From Aphrophora alni (Eukaryota; Arthropoda; Insecta; Hemiptera; Aphrophoridae): a stretch of DNA of 64,000 nucleotides. The stretch covers positions 153,208,431-153,272,430 of the forward strand of contig OY740767.1 in assembly GCA_963513935.1 (NCBI GenBank), read 5' to 3'. The notes under the pieces were generated by a model that was given only the letters and a program-made list of their open reading frames with translations, was not told the origin of the DNA and searched no databases. A program made the translations under genes and the position numbers. Numbering within the stretch: the first letter of the stretch is position 1; every line of letters begins with the position of its first letter. Positions 63,740 through 64,000 of the stretch are shown in pieces.

Positions 63740-64000
63740 GCAAGTAGACAACAAATCTACAACAAAATTTGTCAAAAACTTGAACAAACATCCACGAAAA
63801 CTATGTGGATGATTAAAAAAGCTTTTAGAAATGATTCAATGAATAAAGCATAGATAAAATTGTGCTATAGTTGCTTTAAAGATGGCCTGGAAAAGTTTGT
63901 TAAAGTGATCATCTTTCAAAAGACCTTCAACAAGCATAACACCCGAGAATGTTAAACGAGAACAGGATGTTATCTATGATAATTGGTTACTGACAGTGTA
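63740..64000 (+). pseudogene. mariner-type transposase N-terminus, cut by window end
   Basis: MWMIKKAFRNDSMNKA-stop-IKLCYSCFKDGLEKF then a frameshift to HPRMLNENRMLS fits the helix-turn-helix half of mariner-type transposases (IxxAFGDDxMSxTQIKxWYxRFKDG...ENVxRVxxhIxENRR). A stop interrupts at the conserved Gln. The rest lies outside the window. Confidence 0.55.

Overview
This window reads as eukaryotic nuclear DNA from an arthropod, most likely an insect. It is strongly AT-rich, the genes are split by GT-AG introns, and it is packed with relics of insect-type transposons: mariner, piggyBac, Harbinger, Tigger/pogo, Jockey/CR1-, R1- and RTE-like LINEs, Penelope-like elements and Gypsy gag. There are no prokaryotic-style gene clusters. 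The mix of elements would suit a hemipteran, but that is inference. Almost all long ORFs here are shadows or transposon debris. The host coding sequence lies in short exons on the minus strand.

The main find is a host gene spread over 6.6-37.2 kb on the minus strand. Its nine exons join in phase into an uninterrupted reading frame of 386 codons. Exons 1-3 encode a BRCT-like domain and exons 8-9 a Myb-type domain with the helix RTWQSMKEHF. This is the architecture of the telomere protein RAP1 (TERF2IP). Between the two domains sit four paralogous Ser/Asp-rich exons (26.3, 23.7, 19.1 and 16.4 kb). All four begin and end in the same codon phase and share acceptor sequence, so they look like tandemly duplicated cassette exons. 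Two further copies, at 28.8 and 29.4 kb, have decayed. The predicted protein stops soon after the Myb domain, with AATAAA ten bases beyond the stop.

The introns of this gene are a graveyard of mobile elements. A 5.7-kb LINE with an SGNH-esterase ORF1 (7.9-13.6 kb) holds two Tigger/pogo elements and one piggyBac-type MITE. Penelope-like elements recur at 16, 22, 24-25.6, 26.9-27.8 and 31 kb, with hammerhead-ribozyme-like motifs at 19.6, 27.7, 29.8, 31.1 and 54.2 kb. LINE tails lie at 7.1, 17.4-18.6, 32.6, 33.2 and 35.3 kb, and a mariner relic at 36.2-37.0 kb.

Downstream of the gene (window left) are a 4.8-copy satellite with a 600-bp period (2.9-5.76 kb) and a broken piggyBac transposase (0.8-2.5 kb). 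Upstream (37.3-58 kb) is a transposon-rich intergenic region: a Gypsy-type gag remnant, a foldback MITE, two Harbinger copies (one broken by a TTAA MITE), mariner relics (one with a tandemly amplified internal segment), and a lone candidate exon at 54.4 kb. At 58.45-61.34 kb are the last two exons of a second minus-strand host gene, a CRAL-TRIO lipid-binding protein, whose 5' part lies beyond the window. The right end holds remnants of an R1/I-type LINE and the start of another mariner transposase.
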